Shown here: one piece after another, positions 23,531-37,656 of the stretch | Layout of the letters: each line of letters starts with the position of its first letter | How positions within the stretch are numbered: position 1 is the first letter of the stretch | Source: Varanus komodoensis | Lineage: Eukaryota; Chordata; Lepidosauria; Squamata; Varanidae | DNA: 64,000 bases | NCBI RefSeq assembly: GCF_004798865.1 | Contig: NW_025336481.1 | Location: 26,654,966 to 26,718,965 of the forward strand | Direction of reading: 5' to 3' | Notes under the pieces: model-generated | The model's database searches: none | What the model saw: only the letters and a program-made list of their open reading frames with translations | What the model was told of the DNA's origin: nothing | Program-made: the position numbers and the translations under genes

Positions 23531-26500
23531 ACAGAGTTTCATGGTTATATTCAGCAAGACCTATCTGCTGCTTCACACAATTCTAATATGAGTTCTTTGT
23601 CTACACAGTATCTTAATTAATGCTGAACAATATGGGGTCGTGTACAAATGTATTACCTGATACAAGATACAACCATGACATTCCTCCTTTCTAATAGGAG
23701 GCCTGACTAGTGTCTGCTGATGTGCCCAGAGACATAGAGTTTAAATTTTCAAGGGCAGTATTAATAGGATTTTCACTGATACATTTCCCATTCAGTTCAG
23801 TGGAGCCAAAATGGAATAATTCTTGGCAGATTTCTCCTCTGTGCTTTTATCAGCACCTGGTAGATATGCATGAGGCTATCAGTTGTACTTGATAAGAATT
23901 GTGTTAATGTGTTTAATCATCTTGGGTTTCCTTACTTGTTGTAGCCATTGGATACTGAGTACCTTAAATAATTGTTCATTCCAGTCTGGGTCTTACTCTT
24001 TTATATATTCTGTGGCTTAAAGCAAATATCTGCTTCAGAGATTGTTGACATTTATTGCAGATCTCTGTTGCAATCCTTTACATATATATTAATTTCATTT
24101 TAACTGATTATCTGTTGGCTAAGAATGGTCTTTCTATGGCCTTTCTGGCTATGCAAACTTGCAGAGAGATGGGGGATTTTTTTTTAAAGATTGCAATATG
24201 TTCAGAAGAAATGTTGTCAGTCTTTGTCTTTTTACTACTCTCTTTCTCTCCTTTTTTATGTAATAATTCCATTTTATGTTATAATTGATATTACTATCAA
24301 GCTAATATGCTTTAAAAAAAACAGTAACAACCCACTATTATATCCATATAGAAACACACTCTGACAATGTGATGGTCTTTCACATTCTGTGACCCTCTAA
24401 ATGTTGTCATCTTGATGGGGCAGCTCTGCTTGCATCTTAGAACTCCTTATTGGCTGCATGACCACAGAGATGGAATCTGATTGGCTGAATTTTGTGTTAT
24501 TCTTGCTGTAGTGGAAGGTTTTTAAGCCAAATGGCATGCAGCTGCACCATTTCAATTTCACAACTGAGTTCACAACTCCCAGACTACCCCTTCATCATGG
24601 TTTGGGGACCTTCTGGGGTGATCTAGCAGTTTAGGTTCCCAGCCCTTTGCCAAGTGATTGACAACTAGTGGTGCCACAGCTTGAATGTCACATTTATTCA
24701 CTGTAACTTTTTGCTTTGTGAGACCTTTGGAAAAATCTTTTAAGTATACTCTATATGTACTAAATAGAGTTTGGGGGGAAAAGCACAAAGCACTATTGAT
24801 AGCTGCTTCCAGATGTGGATTTCTGCTGGAGATTTACCAAAGCCTGAACCTGTGCATCTTCCAGAAACTGTGTAAGCTCCAAGAAGGAATTTGATTGCCA
24901 TGGATGGAGCAGATTATGGGGTATTGTCATCCACTTTTGAGTCCCTGGAGCAGGGCAGGTCATTAATGCAATTGAACAAATATGTAGAGTTTTGAAGAAT
25001 CACAACTTAAAATCACAGCTCTAAAAATACTTACTAGTTGGTCCTATACTAGTACTTTAACATAACTGTTTTGTGACTCCTTCAGCCCACCAGATAGTGA
25101 AGATTGCTATTGTCTGTTAAAATATTGGATCTGGAGATGGCTGGTCAGCTAAAGATTCATTGGGAAAAACACTAACTTGGTTTTTGTCAGCAAAACGAGT
25201 AACCACTGATCTACCAAATGTTGTTGTTACAACGCTAAATGGATACAAACGAAGTAATATTATTTTGCACATTAAAACATTTTATTGATCTAGAACTATA
25301 CATATGCAAAGATATGCAAGATGCAGAGTGCTAAATACTTGGCACTTTTGAAGGAAGTAATCATACTAAATCTCCACTTTTCTCTGAAGCTTTCCTGTGT
25401 TGTGAGACTGCTGGTAAAAATAATATATGGAGGTTAGTTTATTCTTAAGGGATTTTGTGGGAACCAGCTAGTTAAAACCTTAATATTGGAAAGTAACCAG
25501 AATAGGATGTGAGTGGGAATATGCTCTGGAGGGCACAAACCAACCATGGGCAGTGGGAGGCTGTATGCCAAACAGGTGGGAGAGGGTTACAAGAGCATAC
25601 TGTAGTTTGCTTACTATTGTTGGTGCATAAGTAAGGTGATTTGAGTGAAAGGAACATTTTAGTAGGCTTTTACATTTCTAAACTTCTCTCTATGTCAAGT
25701 TGACTTTTCTTGTAGTCTAACAGCTGTTTATAACACGGATATGGAAAAAAATGAAGCCAATCTCTCCATCACAGTTTTTTACACCCTTTGGCAGACACTT
25801 TGGTTGGAAACAGTGAGGTCCCCATCACCTACTTCACCTGAGAGTCATGTATTAATTTGCGGCTTACAGCAAAACGTTCAGTGTTTCATTCCAGCTGGCC
25901 ATGCTACTACACTCCTTCACTTCTGCCCCACCAGTTCCCTGGAATGTGCTCCTCACCTCCAACAGCCAACCCTCCCTGCTCAGTCCTATTTGAGCTGCTC
26001 TAGAATTTCCCTAGGTCTTCATTTTAGCCTTGTTATTGTTACTTCTGGCATGGTTAGAGATTCTCCAGAGCTGCTGATACCTCCCTCTTGTGTGTGGATG
26101 GTGCCATTTTGGCTACACAACAGTCCACACCCAGCTAATGAGGCTGATGTTAGGAGTATGGAGGAGTGAAATGTAAACATAAAGGTGTTTCTAGCTGTCT
26201 TTTATTACTTTTGAAAGGTAAGCCAGTTCCACTCTTATTTCAGCAGCTCTGCACTATATATAGCATATCTGCTGAAGGCATAATAGAAATGCTGTGGTAT
26301 GCTTCCACAAATCTTTAATCATTCTCATTCTATCTGATTGAAAATAAACTGCTTTCAGGAAGAAAAGTAAAGGGGCAGACATTTCAGAAATGTTCTCATG
26401 TGCTTGGTTCAGGATTCTTGTTCTTATGTTACTTACTTGGTGGCTGAGGAGTGTGTGAGATGGCCTCATTATAATTGTATAATCATATTTCTGGCAGTCT

Positions 26501-27568
26501 GCAGCCTCCTCAGCTTCCCACAGTTCTAATGGAAACCTCCATAAAGGGAAGACCTCATGAGCTAATCCTTCCATCAGGGCTTTTTTCAGATCAGGAAGCA
26601 GAGGCAGCCTGGGCAGCTGCAGAGCATTTCAGAGATGTGCAACAGAAGAAAAACAGATGCACAGTATCCCTCCAGTGGTACTCAAATCACCAGGATAAGA
26701 AATTAAAATTAAATTAGGAACTCCTCCAGGAATGAGGGAGAAACAATTGAAGTCCATTTCATTAGGGAAACACACACACACTTTCAGGTAACTGGAATTT
26801 GGCACAGCACTAACCCTAGATGTGGACACCACATTGCTCCTCTGCCCTGTGAAAATGGCAGAATGAATGAAACAGCATAAAAGGGTCCAGCTAGTCCAGA
26901 GCTGTGCATCTGAAACTGTTGCAACATTTGTCCTTTGTCTGAAGAAATGTGTTGTAATTGTCACCAAAATGTCTCAGCACATAAATTGGGCCAAATTTTA
27001 AAAGGCCTTTTATACTCATTCCTTTTATACTCATAGTATTTCTATTACTGGGGAGGTGGGGAGAGGAAAAATACTGGGGGACAAATGGTGAGTGATCAGG
27101 GCAGACATGCATGTGCATACACTGGGAAGTTGCAGCTCATTCTGGAAAGCCAGGCATATTGATCTGGTTAGATACCAATAGGGAACTACGTAAGATGAAC
27201 ACTTGTTGTTGCTTTGCACATTTGCTGCAGGAAATGTCAGTGCCTTTTCCTGGAATAGCATGTCTCTGCATCTGCCCTTTTGAACATGATTTATACCTAA
27301 AATACCCCAGGCAGCTCATGCAGACTGTACAATCCTATAGTTAGTTGATTAGTATCCTCTGTGCACCCAGGGGCAGGGAGGGGAGGAAGCTGTGAACACA
27401 TAATGATCGCAGGAGGAGATATGCTTCATACATGATGTCCTCTTCGTGAGTTTTCTCGTTAATGCACCAGTACTGGTTCCTAACAAATAGATTGCCATGC
27501 TATTCCTGATCTTCCCGTTTGGTTTTTCATCTTCCTCTGGAGGCTTTTGCAAAATTACCACTCTAAAA
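23531..27568. other. No gene seen; mostly unique DNA
   Basis: This holds the largest unexplained frame on the + strand, 25741-26169 (142 codons), rich in Ser, Pro and Leu with no recognisable domain and no splice context. I regard it as chance. No repeat ends were recognised with confidence between 23.6 and 27.5 kb. Confidence 0.4.
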
Positions 27569-27576
27569 CTTTAGAT

Positions 27577-27691
27577 CAGGGTGCGTGGGCAACTTGTGGC
27601 ATTCCAGAAATTTGAGCCCAAACCTACCATGAGCCCTCAGCATTGGCTATGATGGGAAGGCTTGGTGGGAATTGTGTGTGGCCCATCCCTG
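27577..27691. repeat. hAT MITE, 115 bp, with exact 8-bp target duplication
   Basis: The element begins 'cagggtgcgtgggcaacttg' and ends 'gtggcccatccctg', so the ends are inverted repeats of the squamate hAT MITE type. Its interior 'ccatgagccctcagcattggctatgatggg' is the usual partly palindromic centre. It is flanked on both sides by the identical octamer 'ctttagat' (27569-27576 and 27692-27699), the signature of hAT transposition. It lies about 0.8 kb before the RASSF9 coding exon, so inside intron 1. No coding capacity. Confidence 0.85.
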
Positions 27692-27699
27692 CTTTAGAT

Positions 27700-29793
<2,094 letters not shown>

Positions 29794-29950
29794 TTGAAAA
29801 CTATGCTTATTTTATGGAGACCGTGCCTGGAAGAAACAATGGATTAATATGGATAAGGTGGTGTCTTCCTATGGGTCAGGTTCATGTGGATGAAGCTGCC
29901 TTGAGCAGGATATTCAATATATAAATGAATAAATACTCTTCCGTCATACA
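29794..29950 (+). other. RASSF9: RASSF9 3' UTR, proximal part, with candidate poly(A) signal
   Basis: The first AATAAA after the stop codon is at 29928-29933, 135 bp downstream. The 45 bases ending there (about 29891-29936: 'gaagctgccttgagcagga..tatataaatgaataaata') resemble an L2-type LINE tail, so the signal may come from an old insertion. No strong GT-rich element follows at once, so a longer 3' UTR using later signals is possible. Further AATAAA sequences occur at 33.8-33.9 kb. Confidence 0.5.
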
Positions 29951-32900
29951 AATTAGAAATACACTTAATTCTCAGCTATAGAGAGGGAGGCATGTGAAAA
30001 TTAAATTTCCCTATTCATATAATTCAATTGACAATTCAGTCTAAACATTGTCCATGTAGATGTGTCATACAGCATTTCAAATGCCTTCAATAAGAAAAGA
30101 CTCACCAGACTCTGGTGGTAATGAACCATGAACTGATTGCAAATCAGTTGCCCTCTCATAGTAATCTCAGCTCTCTCTCCATTTCATCTTTGCAGTTGCT
30201 GAGAATACTGCTTCATTCCCTACCTGCCAACCCACTGCCAGACAATGCCTTGAATAGTTCTGGAGATTAGGAACCTGAAAGATCAGGGTGGATAGCCTAT
30301 GAACAGGGTCAATACTAGATATTGTAAAAAATTCAGGACTCAGACCCATAGGACACAAATGTGCATAATCTTTGGGTAGAAGAATTTGGATATGCAAATA
30401 TAGACACAATTACTAAGGTTTATTTAAATTTCCTTGGAAAAGCAGCCAAGAAATTTCTTATCCAAACCACTCAAACAGAATCCTTCAATTAAATTGGGCC
30501 TGGCCTCAGATCATGCCAAACCAATGGAAAAAGGCTATTTGCAAAGCTATATTGCCACATGGGGAGAGGAATTATTGAGAGGGCTTCAGCATGTGGGAAG
30601 GGATGGTTAATCCTTCTCTTCCCTTGAAAACTGCCCCCTGCATGGTAATTAAGTTGAGAAAAACAGTCCATTGGCACCAGTGAGCACTCAGAGCTCACGG
30701 TTCAGTCCTAATGTGGACCCTACCTAACTTTCCTACACACATTAACACTTGTTTACACAACAAGGTGTCAGAGTGAGGCAAGCAGTGGGGCAAGAGTGGG
30801 GGTATTCGCCCTCCTCACTTTTTCAAGCCAGTAATTCCATATATCACAAGGAGATGTTTACGGCTTGTCACAGCATCAAAGAAGTAGCAGTACCCTATGA
30901 GCTTGGCTTGCTAGACAGTTAACCTGTTCAAAAATTAGTGTTTCATCTCTCTGAATCTGATGCACATTTCACCGAATAGCATTTTTCCTGCCTCAGCCTA
31001 TGACTGGAGGGAAACTTAGACTTGGGTGTCGGCACCCAAAAAAGTGGGTTTTACAGTGCCATAAAAGTGAATAAGAATTTGGCAACTTTTGTTTGGTCTA
31101 TTATTTGTTACCACAAATGACATCATACAAATGTAGTAAATAGAAGGGTTCTATGTGTGTGTATATATAATAGCTAGGCGAGAACAAGTTCAGCCTACTC
31201 CTGAACTTATATTTTAGACTAGGCCTACCAAACTGGTAGGTCCATACCTTATACAGTATGTCAACCAGGTGATATGGAACACTAAACAACCTGTGGGTTT
31301 TAATACAAAACAGCCATGTTGCCTGTAGCTATGAGGGGAGGTTTATATATGAAGCTGTTCAACAAATTAAAGGCCAATGAGAATGGATGAATGATGCATT
31401 ATTTGTACTTTGAAAAATTCTTTCTTGTATTTAGACCTGGAGTTCTCCCTCACACATAAACATCAACTGGCTGCTGTGCTTAAAAAACCCCATTTTAATA
31501 CAAGAAAGGAAATATTTCTCCTGAGTACTGAAGACTACATTGTGTATGTTATGAAAAAGTTTTGCATAGAGATTTCTCCTGACTGCCTCATGTTTTAAAA
31601 AATGTGGCTGTAGCATTTGACATTATATTAATGCCTTCAGGATAACATTGTTGAGCTTGCTAATCTGTCAGTTCCTAGTGGAAACATGAATTAATAGCAG
31701 ATTGGCCATCATAGTTTGTAATAATTTATTAATACATTTAGATACCATTATATATTTTGTGTGCTATATGGTATAATTCTCAAGCCTCTGGTGTTTAAAA
31801 AAAAAATCAGCTGATGCCTATCATTAGTTAGTCTGAAGTATTCCCACAGTTTATGTAAGACACCTCAGAAGATCATTTTCAGGTCTTTAACATTGTACAG
31901 GTTGCACTTAGCTAGCACCCCTTGTGCCATTACTTTATGAATAAGAATTGAATTCAAGGATTAGATTGAGGGCACAATCAGAGGCAGTACTAGGTACTGA
32001 AAAGATCTAAGTCTCACGTCCCCAGGACAAAATAAAACATACAAGTTTGCACTTGTTAATTCATACATGCTCAAAAGTCTCTTTCTATATGTATCTTTAA
32101 TAGACTCTGACTCCTAAATATACCTGAATTTGGAAAAGAAAGGTATGTATAGATGAGAGAGAGGAGGACATTGGGTTTCAGAAAATAAAGTCTGAAGTAG
32201 AAAGGTTCAAGGAGGGATAACAGGAGGTCAAGTGGGCAAAAAGCCAGCTAAACCAGAGATCAAAAATTTAGAGCTTCAGCCTGATGGGCCACCCCCTGAC
32301 ACCACCCATGAGCACAACACCATACATGTTTAGATGCAGATGTCCTACTGTTCCCAGCATTCTTTAACTATCAGGGCTGGAAGGAGGATTTTGGGTTTTG
32401 TTATGCTTGTGGCTGTTTTTTGTTCTAAACACAGATTTCAGCTATACTACACTGGATTATCTTCCATTACCTATTTTACATCTATGTAATGTTAAGCGTT
32501 AATTCCTTATTAATTTAAAGAGACTTTTAATAATTCAGGGTGTAAGCCACTGGGATTTTATCCAGAACATCTCCCACTGAGGATATCCTATGTTCTTCCA
32601 TGTGCCATTCATTATTGTATTCCTCCTTTTTTCATGAGTCTTTATATTTGATCATTTCCTATAAAATAGGTAGCATCCATGTTACAATGATAATGTAAGC
32701 TACAATCAGATATTACCAAGGTATGTTTATGTTGGAGTAAAACTGGAAAACAACACATTTTCTTTGTAGGAGGAAGTAAAACTGCATCTACTTCACACAG
32801 TGGTTATTTGGAATCTAATGATTCATAAGTTTATTTTGCGCTTTTCATTGACTTGAGAGCCATATCCCTGCCATCTGGTTTTATTCAAATGTGGGATATG

Positions 32901-34567
32901 GTCTGTCCCTGCATGCAGAAGATGTACAACTCTCCGCTTCATCTGATTAGTGGAGGTTGGCTAGGGTGGAGCATGAGTCATCTATGCTTTCTCTCTTTCC
33001 AGTGTGCAAAATGGCCACTGGTCTCAAGCTTTGGAAATCTGGTTCTCTGGATTTAATAGGGTTCATCTCCAGCGATTAGAACTGCAAAGTGAGCATGCAA
33101 CTGGGCCTTCAATGTACAGAATACAGCGATGTATCCTACAGGCTGTCACAGTGCCTTCTAACACACAGTGGAAAGAAAGCTTTATTGAAATCTAGGATTT
33201 GCTTCCACATAATTTTCCTTGTCCCAGCAACTCAGGTACTTGTCATATACACATGGAAGTCACAGAGTTTTTGGTCAAGGGAAATGTTTTGGGGAATAAG
33301 ATTTAATGGTCTGAAACAATGTGTGCATGAGACATTATCTGACCCATTCAGTAAAGCTGGTGGATGTACAGACCTTAGTCCAGCTAAAACTGCAACTTTA
33401 TGCCAAGTTACCTGGGATTTATTCCATATTTATCCCTGTTGAAGTCCTGAATAGAAACACACATGGTCATGTGATGTGGTTGGTTGTCCTTAAATCTTAT
33501 TGAAATAAGTGAGACTTAACTTAGGCATTACTAACTTGTCCTGTTATTTTTGATGGTAGTTAAGTACATGCAACTTTAATTTGTTTGAGTGGCAGAGGCT
33601 GCAAATCATCATTTAGTACTGCCTGTATTATGTACAAAATAATTCCTTAAACTCTATCACAATATATCTCCAGACTAAAGTGAGATATTTAAATTAAAAT
33701 ATTTATGATCACTGACAGATCATCTGACAGCTCTTGTATCTAGAATGTCAGCTTGGAATTTAATTAACATTCAGTTCCATAGAAATGTATCTGAGCAATG
33801 ATTAGAGTTGTGTCATGTATTTTTTAAAAATAAAATGCTTCTACAAAATGAAGATTCCTTCTTGACTGTGTTATTTGAGCTGCAATAAAATGCTGCAGTT
33901 TGCAGCATGTGGGAGGATTGGATATGAGGTATGCTCACATAAAAGAGACTATATGCAAAAGATATGGGGTGCATTCACTATGCTTTATACTGTGATGTGG
34001 TTACCAATCCACTGGAGTTTCAGCAGATGCTTCAGCCTTGGAGCTGTGAATCCAAACTGTCTAAATTATGTCTACAGGATCATTCCTCCAAGAAGCATGA
34101 TGACTACTAATACATGTGAAAATGATTTCAGACGTTTTGGACCACTGAAGCCCTCTCATGAATACAGCTGAAGCAGAAACAATGCAATGTAATATCTTAA
34201 TTATAAATATAGACATTTTTTCTACTGAATTAAATGGGACAACCAGTGTGACCCTCTCTGTGGGTCAAACTGTGTGCATCTGAGGATGGGTGTGTTTTTT
34301 TTATTATTTTTAAACTCGAGACAAAGTGTGTGTGGGACACGAGACACTGGAAAGAGAAGGGTTAACCCATTTGGAGGCAGTTGAGACTCCCCCCACTTTT
34401 AATCATTTGGGGAACTTGAATCTTCCAGTGCATGGTATTCCCAGTCTGAATTGGGGCTGGATGTAGCGACTCTACAGTAAAAAAAAAGTCTTTAGCACTA
34501 TGTTACACAATTGATTCAATGTGTCATTTAACACTGTGTGTATGTTTTTAATACATCTCTTTCCAGA
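29951..34567. other. No gene seen; mostly unique DNA 3' of RASSF9
   Basis: No exon, tRNA or LINE body was recognised. AT-rich repeat-free blocks at 31620-31760 and 33650-33800 are candidate conserved noncoding DNA (see findings). The stretch 32265-32390 ('cctgatgggccacc..tcccagcattctttaactatcagggctgg') vaguely resembles an old hAT MITE but lacks termini. Confidence 0.4.
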
Positions 34568-34600
34568 AGCTAGCTAGCTAGCTAGCTAGCTAGCTAGCTA

Positions 34601-34636
<36 letters not shown>
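34568..34636. repeat. Compound tetranucleotide microsatellite (AGCT)n(GCTT)n
   Basis: About nine AGCT units switch without interruption to about nine GCTT units. The AGCT half is self-complementary and can fold back on itself; the GCTT half cannot. The switch is consistent with one mutated unit having expanded. Confidence 0.95.
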
Positions 34637-36786
34637 TCAGGGGGGTGCTTTTGATAACATCAGCTTGTTGATACTTTGTTCATCCTCATATTATTCTACC
34701 TTGCAATGTTCTGAATCTTATTCACTTACCACTCAATTGTCCAGAATCTAGAGATGCCTTAATAGAACAAGTAAAATATTGACAATTACATTTCCTTGTG
34801 CATTTCCTCCCATCCTCCTCATGGACATTGCTCTTGATAGATTTGAATGAATGCTTTACAGTCTTCAGTTCTATCTGGAAGTGTAAGTGTCAAGACATTA
34901 AAAAAATCTATGATGTTAACAATTCTTGCAATTAGATATGCTTTTAGTTTTGTCCCTTTTTGTTATTGTTTGGAGATATTTGCATTCCTTTTCCTTGTTT
35001 TGTTACAACTAAAATAAAATTTTAAAATGTGTACAATATATGCTTATTAGCAAAACTAATGTTAAAATTCAATAGAAAAGGAATTTTGCACAATATTGCT
35101 GAAAATGTGTTAAATGGGCAAAAATATGCACAAAATCATGTATTAGGTGGAATGTGTTCGAAAGTTCTTGTTCAGTTTTGTGCAACTTGAAAATAAAATC
35201 AAGTTTAGAATGCACTATCCTTATGATCAGAGAAATTCTCAAAGTTCAATCACCCTAGTTCATCAAAATGGGGATTTCTTTGTGTCATATAGAATAGGAC
35301 TACATGAATGATTTAGTTTTTTTACTTAATTATGCTTGTAGCACAAAATATCAGTTCCATTTTGTAACTTGGTTGAATTTGGCTGCAATCCTGTACCCAC
35401 TTCCTGGGAGTAAGCCTCATTTAACTCAGTTGAACATATTTATGAATAGACATAGGTTTGTACTGTTTGTCATTGTTATTCTTGAAATCACATGTAAACA
35501 ACCTGGTCCTTGTGGGTCCTGATGTGCACTCAGACAACTTTCTTGGCACCTGCCCAGGTACCCTGCCCTTCCTAACTGATATTTTAAAATGAACACTTCT
35601 CCATATTTGCAGCTGCCTGTGATTGTTTAGAAACAGATTTCTGTTGGTGTTGAACAGTGTGGATCTAAAGAAACTGTTCAGTGTCTTTGGCACAGACCCC
35701 AGCCTTTTAAATAGCACTCAGTATTTCATGCAGGTTACTTGTACTTTGTTACATCTCCCATGCACAAGCATATTTGGTGCATGTATTCAGCATAGTTTCT
35801 TAAATGTCCAAATTTACTTGTAGCTATAATTGCAGTCGTAGTTACGATCATTCCTTTTTTCCTTTCAAGGAACTCAAGGTGGCCTACATAGTTCTCCTGT
35901 GCCCATGGTTCGAAAAGGTTGCCCACCCCTGCTTTAAACATTCACCATGCCCCTGCTGCACCACAAAGGTGGTGAACTCCAGCACTGTAATGCCTCATCA
36001 TTCAGTGAACCTGGAACTTCCCAGCAGATTTGCACTTGAGTGGACGGCTGTGTGCTCCCCCCGCCCGCAGCGCCAGAGTTCACACCTCTAACTTAACTAC
36101 AAGATACTTTGCTAGTCCTCTGTGCTGGTAAACGTATACAGAATGCCCTGCAGAGCAATATAATTGAAAGGAATACAATTAGTCTCACGGAAAATAGCAT
36201 CTTCTAATCATGTCAATGTCTCTTTAGAAAAACATACGAGGAAGTCAGCTGTTGTTCCATTGAGACACAGGAAAATACTTTTGCAGAGCTCATTAGAGAA
36301 CTCCATTTAAATGTACTCTGAACAAATGTCAAAAGCATCAGAACAAGATGCCATGGGGGTTTCATATTGATACAGACCTTTTTAGCTTGCAGGCTATTGA
36401 TTGTTTAGCTGGTGCTCATACTAGGAAAGAAATCGAGTGTCAGCAGGAATTGTGATCCTTCATTCTTTTCACACAGAATGTCTCCTTACAAGGCTGCATG
36501 CATTCCTCTTCCCACAAGCACATCCTTCAGTGAGCAAGAAAAGTTTGAATTACTCTTTCTTTTCCTTTTGTGGGTGATATTACCTTGCCTTTATTTAACT
36601 CTTTGAATTTAAATGTCTCTAAAATTGCCAGGCTAATCTTCACCATGAGTCAAAACGATTTTCTACAGTAAAGAACCAGGTGCAGATTAAAAAACAAGTC
36701 ATCATATTCATGGGCTTATGTTCAAACATGTTTGTATGCCCCATTGTCATAGGACATAAAGTACACAATGCATGTAGCTCTATTAT
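34637..36786. other. No gene seen; includes a SINE/MITE scrap at 35.85-35.93 kb
   Basis: At 35850-35905 'ttcctttcaaggaactcaaggtggcctacatagttctcc' is the inverted tail of a MIR-like SINE. At 35916-35932 'aaggttgcccacccctg' is a hAT MITE terminus followed by 'ctttaaac'. Both are fragments. The stretch 36110-36410 is repeat-free and reads like possible conserved noncoding DNA. No coding sequence was found. Confidence 0.4.
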
Positions 36787-36894
36787 GCTCTGCTCTGCTC
36801 TGCTCTGCTCTGCTCTGCTCTGCTCTGCTCTGCTCTGCTCTTCCCTTCCCTTCCCTTCCCTTCCCTTCCCTTCCCTTCCCTTCCCTTCCCTTCC
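36787..36894. repeat. Compound pentanucleotide array (GCTCT)11(TTCCC)10
   Basis: Eleven perfect GCTCT units (36787-36841) pass directly into ten TTCCC units ending at about 36894. The second half is all pyrimidine on this strand; its complement is GGGAA repeated, with runs of three Gs spaced by two As. All six frames are open across the array, which creates low-complexity pseudo-proteins that should not be annotated. Confidence 0.95.
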
Positions 36895-37064
36895 TCTGCC
36901 AACTCATTGCTGCTCAAATCCCCACCATACCATACACACTGTTTGCCTACCCACCAGGGAAATTACGTTATCAACAGAAAAGCAATCAACAGAATGCAGA
37001 TGCTTTTGAGCAGAAACTCACATAAAGGGTTAAGGAGTGTTGCTTTCTACTGCTAATTGTTCAA

Positions 37065-37123
37065 CTAACCAGCTTTGGCTGGTGACCCAGCTATGTCTCT
37101 AAGCTAAACTACTGTGGTGTGTT
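37065..37123 (+). mobile_element. L2-type LINE, left part (split by hAT insertion)
   Basis: The stretch 'tctaagctaaactactgtggtgtgttctatatg' corresponds to L2-type coding DNA for ...S-K-L-N-Y-C-x-V-L-Y-M. It continues without a gap in sense after the hAT element at 37657 with 'gggctgcccttgcagacagttt'. The two halves are one LINE copy interrupted by a later insertion. The left limit is approximate. Confidence 0.65.
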
Positions 37124-37131
37124 CTATATGG

Positions 37132-37656
37132 TGGGTTCCCCGACTCCTAGGCTGTGGACCAGTACTGGTCCATGGCCTGTTTGGAACTGGGTTTCACAGC
37201 AGGAGGTGAGCAGCGGGTGTGTGAACAAAGCTTCATCTGTATTTGCAGCTGCTCCCCAGTGCAAGCATCACCATCAGGAATTCTCATTAGGGCCCTTTTG
37301 GGTCTTGGGCCTCAAAAGAAAGAGGGAGCAGTGGCGACGATGGTGGCAACAGCAGAGCTGGGAAGCAAGTGGAGTGGAGAAGCCAAGGAAGGCATATGGA
37401 AGGTGAAGGAACTGGAAAGCAGGTAAGGGCTGGGCTGCAGGGCTGCAGGTCGGAGGCAGGCTCCCACTGAGTCTGCATGATGGTGAATTATATAATTATT
37501 TCACTATATATTACAATGTAATAATCATGGAAATAAAGTGCATGATAAATGTAATGTGTTCAAATCATCCAGAAACCATCCTCCCGCCCCTCAGTCCATG
37601 GAAAAGTTGTTTTCCATGAAGCCAGTCCCTGGTGCCAAAGAGGTTGGGGACTGCTG
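37132..37656. mobile_element. MER1/Charlie3-like non-autonomous hAT transposon
   Basis: The left end 'tgggttccccgactcctaggctgtgg' and right end 'ccctggtgccaaagaggttggggactgctg' are hAT-type inverted ends. They are flanked by ctatatgg (37124-37131) and ctatatga (37657-37664), matching at seven of eight bases. The left arm ('ggaccagtactggtccatgg', 'cacagcaggaggtgagcagcggg', 'cttcatctgtatttgcagct') and right arm ('gtgaattatataattatttcactatatattacaatg', 'aaataaagtgcatgataaatg', 'gaaaccatcc') match, by my recollection, the mammalian MER1/Charlie3 family closely. The middle (about 37302-37450) differs and carries no transposase, so the copy is non-autonomous. It interrupts an L2 LINE. Confidence 0.75.

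Noticed and set aside
25741-26169. 142-codon open frame
   Set aside because: Ser/Pro/Leu-rich, no recognisable domain, no splice or promoter context; a frame of this length can occur by chance in 64 kb.
36680-37025. Open frames across the pentanucleotide array
   Set aside because: They exist only because 5-bp repeats without stops keep all frames open.
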